Below are positions 1 to 8,426 of a stretch of 64,000 bases of DNA, piece by piece. Made by a program: the position numbers and the translations under genes. Origin of the DNA: an uncultured Muribaculaceae bacterium. GTDB taxonomy: Bacteria; Bacteroidota; Bacteroidia; Bacteroidales; Muribaculaceae. How positions within the stretch are numbered: position 1 is the first letter of the stretch; each line of letters opens with the position of its first letter. The notes below the pieces were generated by a model, which saw nothing but the letters and a program-made list of their open reading frames with translations, was not told where the DNA came from and did not search any database. Location of the stretch: positions 1-64,000 of the forward strand of contig CANQZG010000004.1 of assembly GCA_947628305.1 (NCBI GenBank), written 5' to 3'.

Positions 1-91
1 CAATGATAATCTTCACAAAGATATGAAAATCAAACTATTGTAACGGTTTCATCCTACAAAATGTCCACCCTGCCTAAAATCAGACCGGGAT

Positions 92-236
92 GGTGTTGCA
101 GGACTGATGGTTTGTGTAAAATCGTAGGGACGGGGCGTGTCCCCGTCCGATAGCTATATTGACTTACAGCGATTTATAACGACGGACACGACGCGTCGTG
201 TCCCTACGATTTCAATTTCGCGAGTTTTGCAATACC
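92..236. repeat. REP/BIME-like intergenic element (GTAG-hairpin ... hairpin-CTAC, outer GTGTTGCA/TTTTGCAA ends)
   Basis: GTAG(124-127)+GGACGGGGCGTGTCCCCGTCC (128-148) and GGACACGACGCGTCGTGTCC (184-203)+CTAC(204-207); ends ggtgttgcaggact / gagttttgcaatacc. Confidence 0.75.
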
Positions 237-275
237 CTCCGTACTTGCCGACAGCTGTTTTCAATGGATTTGGAA

Positions 276-546
276 GGTGTTGCATAACATAGTCCGAATA
301 GGATTGCGAAGCAATCGTTTATAATAGCCGTGGGCCGAGCCGTCAGGCGAGACCCACGGTAGGGAGACAAAATATTGGTTTGAATCTGAAAGATTCATTA
401 TCATAAATGATTCTTTCAGAAACATTTATCCCTTATACACCTTTCCGAGGGTTTCGCCTTGCTCAACCCTCGGCTATTCAAAAGGATTGTTTCACAATCC
501 ATTAACAACAAGTTCACAACTATTTTTCGCGAGTTTTGCAACAGCC
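276..546. repeat. Multi-hairpin intergenic repeat, family 2 (copy 1)
   Basis: ggtgttgcataac...gttttgcaacagcc ends; hairpins GGATTGCGAAGCAATC, CCGTGGG..CCCACGG, TCTGAAAGA..TCTTTCAGA, CCGAGGGTT..AACCCTCGG, GGATTGTTTCACAATCC; other copies near 38.4, 41.1 and 53.8 kb. Confidence 0.8.
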
Positions 547-571
547 TCCAACCATCGCCCAACGGTTTCCG

Positions 572-949
572 TCAAATCAATGGAACGAGGTTGCGGCCGA
601 CCGCCCAGATGAGTATTACCGTCAGGACGGCGACAATGAATCCACGGGAATTGAGGAAACGCCACAGGCGAGGATAACGCATGCGGTTAAATTCGGCGAA
701 TGTCAGGAGTGCGAGCAACGGAATCGAGGCGACCAACAGGGCATTGAACCCCCACGCCGCCGCAATGTCCCCGTTCAATAGCGCATGCACGGCACGTTGA
801 GAACCACAACCCGGGCAATCGACACCGAACGTCCATTTGACCGGGCATTTCGGGAAATACACCTCATTGGGGTCGAGCACCGAGTAAATGACAACGAGGG
901 CAATCAACCCGGCACCGGCAATCAAGTAGCCGAAACGACGCAGCATCAT
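572..949 (-). CDS. DUF2752 family membrane protein
   Basis: CPVKWTFGVDCPGCGSQRAVHALLNGD motif followed by hydrophobic helices; start re-set to MMLRRFGYL, overlapping the upstream gene stop. Confidence 0.75.
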   Translation of the reverse strand: MMLRRFGYLIAGAGLIALVVIYSVLDPNEVYFPKCPVKWTFGVDCPGCGSQRAVHALLNGDIAAAWGFNALLVASIPLLALLTFAEFNRMRYPRLWRFLNSRGFIVAVLTVILIWAVGRNLVPLI

Positions 950-1554
950 ATCGTCTCCATCATCATGGACACAAGAACCTGGAACGGAGCCCAGACGAGA
1001 CCGAGGACAATGGAAATCATCACCCACCATTCAGCCATTTCAGAGCATTTGGCCGCTCCGTCATAATCGCCACGGTTGTACTTGGATGACACCTTGGTCG
1101 AATATATGATAGCGACGATTCCGGGTATCAGACAGCACAATACCGTGACGGCCACACTCCAGACAAGATAGGTCGAAGGCATGGGCGGCGGAACATTCTC
1201 TCTCTCTTGCACCGGCATTCCATGATGGGGTTGCGACCCGACATGCTGCCATGCGCGGTAAGGTTCAAACGAGGGCGCATCCTCAACATTTTCATCGCCC
1301 CGCACAACAGTATCCGCCGGGATTTCGGGAATTTCAGGCATGTCATTTCTCTCTGCCTCCTCATCACAAGAGACCGCCTGTTCAGCCGTAGACGGCGTGA
1401 AACACCCGGCCAATTCAGGCAGTTCCCCGGCATCGACCCAATCCTCAAGCCCATCGAACCATACAGGGGTCTCCGGGGTCAATCCGTTCTCCATGGCCTG
1501 CTCAAGCGACATCGGCCCAACCGGCTCACCATTTATTATCATCCATAGCTTCAT
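946..1554 (-). CDS. GYF_2-domain / CD225 (dispanin-like) membrane protein
   Basis: N-terminal WMIINGEPVGPMSLEQAMENGLTPETPVWFDGLEDWVDA (GYF_2-like) and C-terminal two-TM CD225-like segment; start re-set to MKLWMI. Confidence 0.65.
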   Translation of the reverse strand: MKLWMIINGEPVGPMSLEQAMENGLTPETPVWFDGLEDWVDAGELPELAGCFTPSTAEQAVSCDEEAERNDMPEIPEIPADTVVRGDENVEDAPSFEPYRAWQHVGSQPHHGMPVQERENVPPPMPSTYLVWSVAVTVLCCLIPGIVAIIYSTKVSSKYNRGDYDGAAKCSEMAEWWVMISIVLGLVWAPFQVLVSMMMETI

Positions 1555-1754
1555 AAGTAACTGTTCAAAATTAAACGATATTACTATCTCCAAGTAACCC
1601 TCATGTTTTATCTTTCATACTCTCTGCGGCTTTATTTCGGCCAAAACCGATGCTTTCATCGGTCGTTTATATCTATAAACTCCCTTTTCAATCATCGATT
1701 TTCCCTCGAAATAAATCGCGCATATAGTATAAATTAATTATGAACAGTTACTTA
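1554..1754. mobile_element. MITE-like element A, copy 1
   Basis: 14-bp perfect terminal inverted repeats TAAGTAACTGTTCA (1554-1567) / TGAACAGTTACTTA (1741-1754); near-identical second copy at 42145-42346; no transposase. Confidence 0.85.
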
Positions 1755-1851
1755 GCCACAAATTTAGCTATTTTTTGACAATACACAAACAAATTATATT
1801 TCCATGCACAAACAATTTTGCAATTTTGATAGCAATTTCACCAAATTTGAT

Positions 1852-1859
1852 TAACTTTG
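1852..1859 (+). promoter_or_regulatory. Candidate Bacteroidetes -7 box (TAACTTTG) for gdhA
   Basis: TAnnTTTG match in AT-rich region about 65 nt upstream of the gdhA ATG. Confidence 0.5.
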
Positions 1860-1922
1860 CAAGCGAAAAAGACATAATCACTTCAAATTGTCACCAAACT
1901 TATACATATAAAGGTAAAAAAG

Positions 1923-3260
1923 ATGAAAGCAACCGAAGTGCTGGCCGACCTGCGCCGCCGATTCCCCAACGAGCCTGAATACCTACAGGCCGTGGAAGAA
2001 GTCATAACGTCAATTGAGGATGTCTACAACGAGCACCCCGAATTTGAACGTTACAACCTCATCGAACGTCTCTGCATCCCCGACCGCATATATTCGTTCC
2101 GCGTGTCATGGGTCGATGACAACGGCAAGGTGCAGAACAACATGGGATACCGCATCCAGCATAACAATGCGATTGGCCCGTACAAGGGTGGGGTACGTTT
2201 CCATTCATCGGTCAACCAATCGATTCTGAAATTCCTTGCCTTTGAACAGACATTCAAGAACTCCCTGACAACACTCGCTATGGGTGGCGCAAAAGGGGGC
2301 AGCGACTTTTCCCCGCGAGGAAAAAGCGACATGGAGGTTATGCGTTTCTGCCAGGCATTCATCGCCGAACTGTGGCGTTACATCGGCCCTGACACTGACG
2401 TACCCGCCGGGGACATCGGCGTCGGAGGGCGCGAGGTCGGGTACATGTACGGCATGTACAAGAAAATGGCGAAGGAGAATACCGGCACATTCACGGGCAA
2501 AGGACTTGAATTCGGGGGGTCACTCATACGTCCCGAGGCGACAGGCTACGGCAATGTGTATTTCCTCCTCAACATGCTCGCCACACGCGGCATCGACCTG
2601 AAAGGAAAACGTGTCGCAATATCCGGGTCGGGTAATGTCGCCACCTACACGGCCCAAAAGCTGCTACAACTCGGCGCACTTGTAGTGTCCATGAGCGACT
2701 CTGACGGCACTATATACGTACCCGACGGAATCACCCAGGCACAACTCGACTATATTTTCCGTCTGAAAAACATCTACCGCGGACGCATACGCGAGTTCGC
2801 CGAGGAATACGGCTGCGAATATTTCGAGGGTGAACGCCCCTGGCAACGCGTCGCCTGCGACATCGCCATGCCATCGGCCACACAGAACGAACTGGACGGA
2901 GACGATGCACGCGCACTGCTCGCCCAAGGCTGCATCGCCGTCAGCGAGGGCGCAAACATGCCCTCGACACCCGAGGCAATCAAGGAATTCCTGAAAGCAC
3001 GCATCCTCTACGCTCCCGGCAAGGCCGCCAATGCGGGTGGAGTATCGGTATCGGGGCTCGAGATGGCGCAGAACTCCCAGAAACTGTCATGGAGCGCAGC
3101 CGAGGTCGATGAGAAACTACGCGGCATCATGGCCGAAATCCATCACCAATGCGAACTGTTCGGCCGCGAGGAAGACGGCTATATAAACTACGTGAAAGGC
3201 GCCAACGTCGCCGGCTTCATGAAAGTCGCCCGCGCCATGATGGCACAAGGAATACTATGA
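1923..3260 (+). CDS. gdhA: Glutamate dehydrogenase (NADP-type, ~445 aa)
   Basis: GYRIQHNNAIGPYKGGVRFHSSVNQSILKFLAFEQTFKNSLTTLAMGGAKGGSDF and AISGSGNVATYTAQK motifs. Confidence 0.95.
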   Translation: MKATEVLADLRRRFPNEPEYLQAVEEVITSIEDVYNEHPEFERYNLIERLCIPDRIYSFRVSWVDDNGKVQNNMGYRIQHNNAIGPYKGGVRFHSSVNQSILKFLAFEQTFKNSLTTLAMGGAKGGSDFSPRGKSDMEVMRFCQAFIAELWRYIGPDTDVPAGDIGVGGREVGYMYGMYKKMAKENTGTFTGKGLEFGGSLIRPEATGYGNVYFLLNMLATRGIDLKGKRVAISGSGNVATYTAQKLLQLGALVVSMSDSDGTIYVPDGITQAQLDYIFRLKNIYRGRIREFAEEYGCEYFEGERPWQRVACDIAMPSATQNELDGDDARALLAQGCIAVSEGANMPSTPEAIKEFLKARILYAPGKAANAGGVSVSGLEMAQNSQKLSWSAAEVDEKLRGIMAEIHHQCELFGREEDGYINYVKGANVAGFMKVARAMMAQGIL

Positions 3261-3319
3261 AACTATCCAACGGGTGCGCCGATTGGCGCACCCCTGATTA
3301 CCAACACAATACAATCACC

Positions 3320-4843
3320 ATGTACAACCCACATTTAAAAGTCCTCACAATCGCGGCCCTCATCCTACCGGAAGTCTTGTCGGCATACGATTTCAAGGAA
3401 TCTGACATCTGTTACACAATTATCGGCACAGAGTCGGTCGAAGTCGCCCCGACCGATGGCAGTTATTCCGGGGAAATAACCATTCCGCAGGAGGTAACCC
3501 ATGACAACGTCACCTACCGCGTGACGGCCATAGGCGCGGAGGCATTCAATTTCTGTTTCGGAGTCACAAAGATTTCTTTGCCGGAGTCGATAACCGATAT
3601 CAAGAACAACGCGTTCTCCTATTGTTCAGGCCTAACGGAGATAAACCTACCCGCAGGGGTAACCTCGATTGGTGAACGTGCTTTCAGCATGTGCTCCAAG
3701 GTCACTGAATTCAAACTGCCCTCCTCACTCAAGACAATCGGGCCATCGGCTTTCATCAGTTGCAAAGGCAACAAGGCCATCGAAATCCCCGACAATGTCA
3801 CGACCATCGGTGACCGCGCCTTCTATTCCAACACCGCCGCGACCACTCTGACAATTGGGAGTGGCCTGGACGAGATTCCCGACTATGCCTTTTGGGGATG
3901 TTCGTCACTGACCGAGGTCACAGTACCCGAAGGCATCGAATCCATAGGCAAATATTCCTTGGGGGCATGTTCCTCATTGAAGAAACTATCTTTGCCACAA
4001 TCCTTGCGGTCAATTGACAACTATGCGGCAAACGCCAATCCCTTGCTATCTGAAATCTCATTTCCTGACAATGTGGAATTGGTCGGCCGCCGAATTTTCG
4101 AAAAATCAGCCTGGGAAGAGAGCCGGGACAACGGACTGATATTAATCAACGGCTATGTCGCCTATTGGCAAAAAGGCGACCTCCCCGAAGGGAGCAGCGT
4201 GACATTGCCCGACCAGGTAAGGGTGCTCGCGGGTTCAGCATACGAGCAACAGGTAAAACTAACATCAATCACACTCCCTGAAAGGCTCGTTTCAATAGGG
4301 GATTACGCACTATATTACTGCAACTCGCTTAAAGACATCACGGTTCCCGATAACGTTGTGTCAATCGGCGACAACGCGATGCAATACTGTATATCCCTGA
4401 AGAACATATCGCTTGGACGCACTCTTAAAAACATTGGCAACCTGGCCTTTGCCGGAGGGGTGACACCGACCGAAATCAAGTCCTACAATCCCGTACCACC
4501 GACAGTCACTGATGTAAAGGCATTTGACATCGATGTGTACGACGCGGCTAAGCTGATAATTCCCCAAGGCGCGGAGACAGCCTATTCCAACGCTCCCGTA
4601 TGGGAAGAATTCACAAAAGTGGAGGCCACTTTGCCCGATGCTTCCGGAATCGTGTCTCCCGAAACCAACGGCAATGAAATAACGGTGAATCCCGACGGCA
4701 CCATCTCTACGGATAGTGATGACATTAAAGTCTACGATACGACGGGACGTCTGATTTCATCAGGCACGTCAGTGAGATTGACCCATCCCGGCATATATAT
4801 TATCACAGTCGGCAATTCCACACAAAAAGTGATATTCAAATAA
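3320..4843 (+). CDS. BspA-like leucine-rich repeat (LRR_5) surface/secreted protein
   Basis: Repeated ITSIGERAFSMCSKVTEFKLPSSLKTIGPSAF-type LRRs; signal peptide from MYNPHLKVLTIAAL; C-terminal GIYIITVGNSTQKVIFK resembles a type A sorting domain. Confidence 0.85.
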   Translation: MYNPHLKVLTIAALILPEVLSAYDFKESDICYTIIGTESVEVAPTDGSYSGEITIPQEVTHDNVTYRVTAIGAEAFNFCFGVTKISLPESITDIKNNAFSYCSGLTEINLPAGVTSIGERAFSMCSKVTEFKLPSSLKTIGPSAFISCKGNKAIEIPDNVTTIGDRAFYSNTAATTLTIGSGLDEIPDYAFWGCSSLTEVTVPEGIESIGKYSLGACSSLKKLSLPQSLRSIDNYAANANPLLSEISFPDNVELVGRRIFEKSAWEESRDNGLILINGYVAYWQKGDLPEGSSVTLPDQVRVLAGSAYEQQVKLTSITLPERLVSIGDYALYYCNSLKDITVPDNVVSIGDNAMQYCISLKNISLGRTLKNIGNLAFAGGVTPTEIKSYNPVPPTVTDVKAFDIDVYDAAKLIIPQGAETAYSNAPVWEEFTKVEATLPDASGIVSPETNGNEITVNPDGTISTDSDDIKVYDTTGRLISSGTSVRLTHPGIYIITVGNSTQKVIFK

Positions 4844-4852
4844 CGTATTTAG

Positions 4853-4880
4853 ACGGCGGGAAAATTCCCGCCGTTTTTTT
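4853..4880 (+). terminator. Intrinsic terminator
   Basis: ACGGCGGGAAAATTCCCGCCGTTTTTTT directly after the LRR gene stop. Confidence 0.85.
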
Positions 4881-4931
4881 GTGTCAATTCACAAGTAATC
4901 ATTACATTTGTGTCTGAAACAAAATTAAAAT

Positions 4932-5342
4932 ATGGTCTGGATAAAATGTACCAATTGCGGACATGAAATGTACTCCCGCGCCACCGCCTGTGCCCATTGC
5001 GGACAAACGATGGAGGAGAACCTCGCGCGGAAAAAAGCCGAGGAAATGGCACTCGCCGCCGAACTTGCGGCAATACCTGTCGAGACAGAAAATCAGGCAG
5101 AGATAACACCCGAAGTTGACGAATCACTGTACGGATTAGATACCGTTGATTCAACAACAGTCGACAACGTCCTCCCGGTCCCCGATGAAGAACCCGTAAC
5201 ACACATCTATCCGACTGAAAATGACTCGTCCGAGACCCTTCCACCGATAATACCTGAACAAGTCACATCTGTTGTTCCGCCTCCCATTCCGCAAGGGATG
5301 CCGCCGATTCCGTCAATGCCACCGATTCCTAAAAATCTGTAA
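4932..5342 (+). CDS. Zinc-ribbon domain protein with proline-rich tail
   Basis: CTNCGHEMYSRATACAHCG double CxxC; PPPIPQGMPPIPSMPPIP C-terminus. Confidence 0.7.
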   Translation: MVWIKCTNCGHEMYSRATACAHCGQTMEENLARKKAEEMALAAELAAIPVETENQAEITPEVDESLYGLDTVDSTTVDNVLPVPDEEPVTHIYPTENDSSETLPPIIPEQVTSVVPPPIPQGMPPIPSMPPIPKNL

Positions 5343-5403
5343 AGCCAAAACCACGATACGCCCATAGGCGTTATCCATATTACGAATATATAATATTTAA
5401 ACC

Positions 5404-6402
5404 ATGGATTTTCTAACCAACGAGAAACTGCTTATTGTCGGCGCAGCCGGCATGATTGGCAGCAACATGGCACAGACCGCCATGATGATGCACCTTACAC
5501 CTAACATCTGCCTTTACGACCCATACGCCCCCGCCCTTGAAGGTGTCGCCGAGGAATTGTACCACTGCGCGATGGAAGGGTTCAACCTCACCTACACTTC
5601 CGATATCAAGGAAGCGTTCACAGGCGCAAAATACATTGTTTCATCAGGCGGTGCGGCACGCAAGGCCGGGATGACACGCGAAGACCTCCTGAAAGGCAAT
5701 GCCCAAATTGCCGAAGACTTCGGCAAAAATGTACGCCAATACTGCCCTGACGTGAAATTTGTCGTGGTGATTTTCAATCCTGCCGACATTACAGGGCTCA
5801 TCACCCTCCTCTATTCAGGCCTGAAACCGTCACAGGTGGCCACACTCGCCGCCCTCGACAGCACACGCCTCCAGAACGAACTTGTGAAATACCTCCACCT
5901 CCCCGCCGATGACATCGTCAACTGCCGTACATACGGCGGCCACGGCGAACAGATGGCCGTATTCGCATCGACAACCACCGTCAACGGCAAACCGCTCTCT
6001 GAAATCATCGGCACCAAGGAACTTCCCGCCGATGCCTGGGAGGCCCTCAAGACCCGTGTAATCCAAGGCGGCAAGAAAATCATCGAGCTGCGTGGACGTT
6101 CTTCATTCCAAAGCCCCGCCTATCTCTCAATCGAGATGATTGCGGCCGCCATGGGTGGCAAACCGTTCCGCTGGCCTGCAGGCACCTACGTAAACGACAA
6201 CCGTTTCCAGAACATCATGATGGCAATGGAAACAACCATCGACAAGACCGGCATCCATTACCGCGATGTCAAAGGTACCGCCGAGGAGAACGCCGAACTC
6301 CAACAAAGTTACGAACACCTCTGCGATATGCGCCACGAGGTCATCGAACTTGGCATCATGCCCCCCATCAAGGACTGGAAAGAAATCAACCCCAACATGT
6401 AA
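5404..6402 (+). CDS. mdh: Malate dehydrogenase
   Basis: LLIVGAAGMIGSNMAQTA Rossmann motif, full-length LDH/MDH-like protein (332 aa). Confidence 0.85.
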   Translation: MDFLTNEKLLIVGAAGMIGSNMAQTAMMMHLTPNICLYDPYAPALEGVAEELYHCAMEGFNLTYTSDIKEAFTGAKYIVSSGGAARKAGMTREDLLKGNAQIAEDFGKNVRQYCPDVKFVVVIFNPADITGLITLLYSGLKPSQVATLAALDSTRLQNELVKYLHLPADDIVNCRTYGGHGEQMAVFASTTTVNGKPLSEIIGTKELPADAWEALKTRVIQGGKKIIELRGRSSFQSPAYLSIEMIAAAMGGKPFRWPAGTYVNDNRFQNIMMAMETTIDKTGIHYRDVKGTAEENAELQQSYEHLCDMRHEVIELGIMPPIKDWKEINPNM

Positions 6403-6428
6403 CATCCCCTTAGATACATACACCATAA

Positions 6429-6462
6429 CAGGAGTCCCAATATCGGGACTCCTGTTGTTTTT
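6429..6462 (+). terminator. Intrinsic terminator
   Basis: ACAGGAGTCCCaatatcGGGACTCCTGTTGTTTTT. Confidence 0.85.
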
Positions 6463-6536
6463 ATTATATTTCATTGTTCATTTGCAATATTTTGCTTAAA
6501 TTTGTCAGCACATAAGATTAAAAACTTACACATTAT

Positions 6537-6577
6537 TATATAGTGACATGTCACTATATACCGTATATACGGTATAT
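6537..6577. promoter_or_regulatory. Two overlapping perfect palindromes upstream of a secreted-protein gene
   Basis: TATATAGTGACATGTCACTATATA (6537-6560) and ATATACCGTATATACGGTATAT (6556-6577). Confidence 0.65.
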
Positions 6578-6601
6578 TTTTAATCACTAAATTCACTGAC
6601 A

Positions 6602-8143
6602 ATGAAAAAACTTTACCTGTCACTTATCGCAGTACTGATTTGTAACGCAGTGGCAAATGCAACCTCTCCCGAAACGGAGATTCAGTTCCAAAAATCAATC
6701 GACCGCAGCCGACTGGTTGCCGTGCCCCAAAACGGTCCGCAGTTAGTGCCCAATGACCTTGGCGGCAACTTCTCCAGCTGGGAAGTGCTCGGCACGGGAC
6801 ATTTCAACGCCGAGCTTGGCATATTGCCCGAATGTGACGTCACAGTTTATTATTGCACCACCGACCCAAACGGATATGGGACTGACTCATGGTACTTCGA
6901 TGGAATCATGGACGGTGTCCGCATGGCCGGATGGCCGTTCATGGAACATTACAACATCGGCAACAATGACACCGGCAGAACCTATCAGGGCAAAGCCGTC
7001 AAGACCGCAGAACTCAGCAACTATTACTCTGTCGGCATGAAGTCAGGGTACGACAAAGCCCTTGGCAAATTCTCACTCGCCATGCTCTACTATGTCGATG
7101 ACCCCGAAGTCGCGGCCAACGTTGTCGCATACGGTATCGAGACCGTGCAACTCGATGGAGACTTCAAGGACTACCGCACGTCACTTGAAATCGCAGGCGA
7201 GACCCGCGAAGGAAAGAGAATAAAAGTCAACCCTTCATTTGTGGACGCTACCGATGTCAAGGTCTCATGCTACAACCGTGCATTCCCGATGAAAGAGGAC
7301 GGCACTCCCGGAGACGAACTTCTCTCAACAATCGAGGCACAACGCTCCGATGCCAACATAACGGCGCTAACATCGTCCGACCCATGCTATTTCGACCTGA
7401 ATAATGACGGCACTTACACCGTTATCATGACCTACACCGGCGAAAACGACACCAAGGGATACAACATCGCCGTCCATGACTATGATTCCAAGTGGGAGGA
7501 CTACGGCACCGCCGATTTCACCGATGACTACCTTGCATCCTATTATAACGACTTCCCAATCAAGACCGCAACAGGCCTCAAATTGCAGAAACACACGGGA
7601 AGCGAGATATACCGCATCTTCAACCCTTATTCAAGCAGTGACACCTGGACTTCGGAATGGAGTCGCCTGAAAATCGCCGAGCCTGAAGTCAACTCCTATT
7701 TCGTCATTAATGCGGAGAACCCCGAGCATGTCTACATATACATCAATCCCATCGACATAACCGACGGAGACGGCATACGCCTTGTAGTGGGCAGCGCGGC
7801 GCACTACAACATCATCAATGGCCGTACAGAGGAAGCTATAACCGAGAAAGGTTATTGGGGAACAATCACCAAGGATGGGAACACCGCCACGGTAACATTC
7901 CCACAAACAACCCTGATGATGCGTCCGATTAACTCCGAATACCCCATGTTCGCCAACTACAACAACGGTTTCAAGGCTGTGCTCAACGGTACTCCATCAG
8001 GCATTGGCGACATCACATCCGACATGGGAAATGACGCACCTGTGGAATATTACAACCTCCAGGGCATGCGCGTCGACAACCCCGAGAACGGACTCTACAT
8101 CCGCCGTCAAGGCACAACCGTCACCAAAGTTCTTGTGAAATAA
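6602..8143 (+). CDS. Secreted protein of unknown function with C-terminal YYNLQGMRV...GLYIRRQG tag
   Basis: Signal peptide MKKLYLSLIAVLICNAVANA; C-terminus VEYYNLQGMRVDNPENGLYIRRQGTTVTKVLVK. Confidence 0.75.
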   Translation: MKKLYLSLIAVLICNAVANATSPETEIQFQKSIDRSRLVAVPQNGPQLVPNDLGGNFSSWEVLGTGHFNAELGILPECDVTVYYCTTDPNGYGTDSWYFDGIMDGVRMAGWPFMEHYNIGNNDTGRTYQGKAVKTAELSNYYSVGMKSGYDKALGKFSLAMLYYVDDPEVAANVVAYGIETVQLDGDFKDYRTSLEIAGETREGKRIKVNPSFVDATDVKVSCYNRAFPMKEDGTPGDELLSTIEAQRSDANITALTSSDPCYFDLNNDGTYTVIMTYTGENDTKGYNIAVHDYDSKWEDYGTADFTDDYLASYYNDFPIKTATGLKLQKHTGSEIYRIFNPYSSSDTWTSEWSRLKIAEPEVNSYFVINAENPEHVYIYINPIDITDGDGIRLVVGSAAHYNIINGRTEEAITEKGYWGTITKDGNTATVTFPQTTLMMRPINSEYPMFANYNNGFKAVLNGTPSGIGDITSDMGNDAPVEYYNLQGMRVDNPENGLYIRRQGTTVTKVLVK

Positions 8144-8152
8144 ATCAAAACG

Positions 8153-8300
8153 AGGGTGTTGCAAAACTAACAGCGTCGGTATCGTAGGGACACGACGTGT
8201 CGTGTCCGCTATCATAAACCACCATAAATCAAGGGTATTTTTCGGACGGGGCGCGCCCCGTCCCTACGATTTGGCACAAAAATCAATTTTGCAACACCCT
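8153..8300. repeat. REP/BIME-like intergenic element
   Basis: AGGGTGTTGCAAAAC ... TTTTGCAACACCCT ends; GTAG(8184-8187)+GGACACGACGTGTCGTGTCC (8188-8207); GGACGGGGCGCGCCCCGTCC (8244-8263)+CTAC (8264-8267). Confidence 0.8.
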
Positions 8301-8347
8301 ACGAACAGGACAGTACGGTCGCTGCATGACGCGGCCAAGAGATAAGC

Positions 8348-8372
8348 GGGGCGACCGATTTCGGTCGCCCCG
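8348..8372 (+). terminator. Strong GC hairpin, possible terminator
   Basis: GGGGCGACCGATTTCGGTCGCCCC followed by gcctttgtattt. Confidence 0.5.
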
Positions 8373-8384
8373 CCTTTGTATTTC

Positions 8385-8408
8385 GGTGCTGCCATGGCAG
8401 CACCCTAC
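8385..8408. repeat. Single REP-like hairpin with CTAC foot
   Basis: 20-bp perfect palindrome GGTGCTGCCATGGCAGCACC immediately followed by CTAC. Confidence 0.6.
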
Positions 8409-8426
8409 CCACGATGCTTTGTCATG

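Noticed and set aside
3275-3298. GGGTGCGCCGATTGGCGCACCC hairpin after gdhA as a terminator
   Set aside because: Good stem but no U-run, and it is close to the next start codon; left uncalled.
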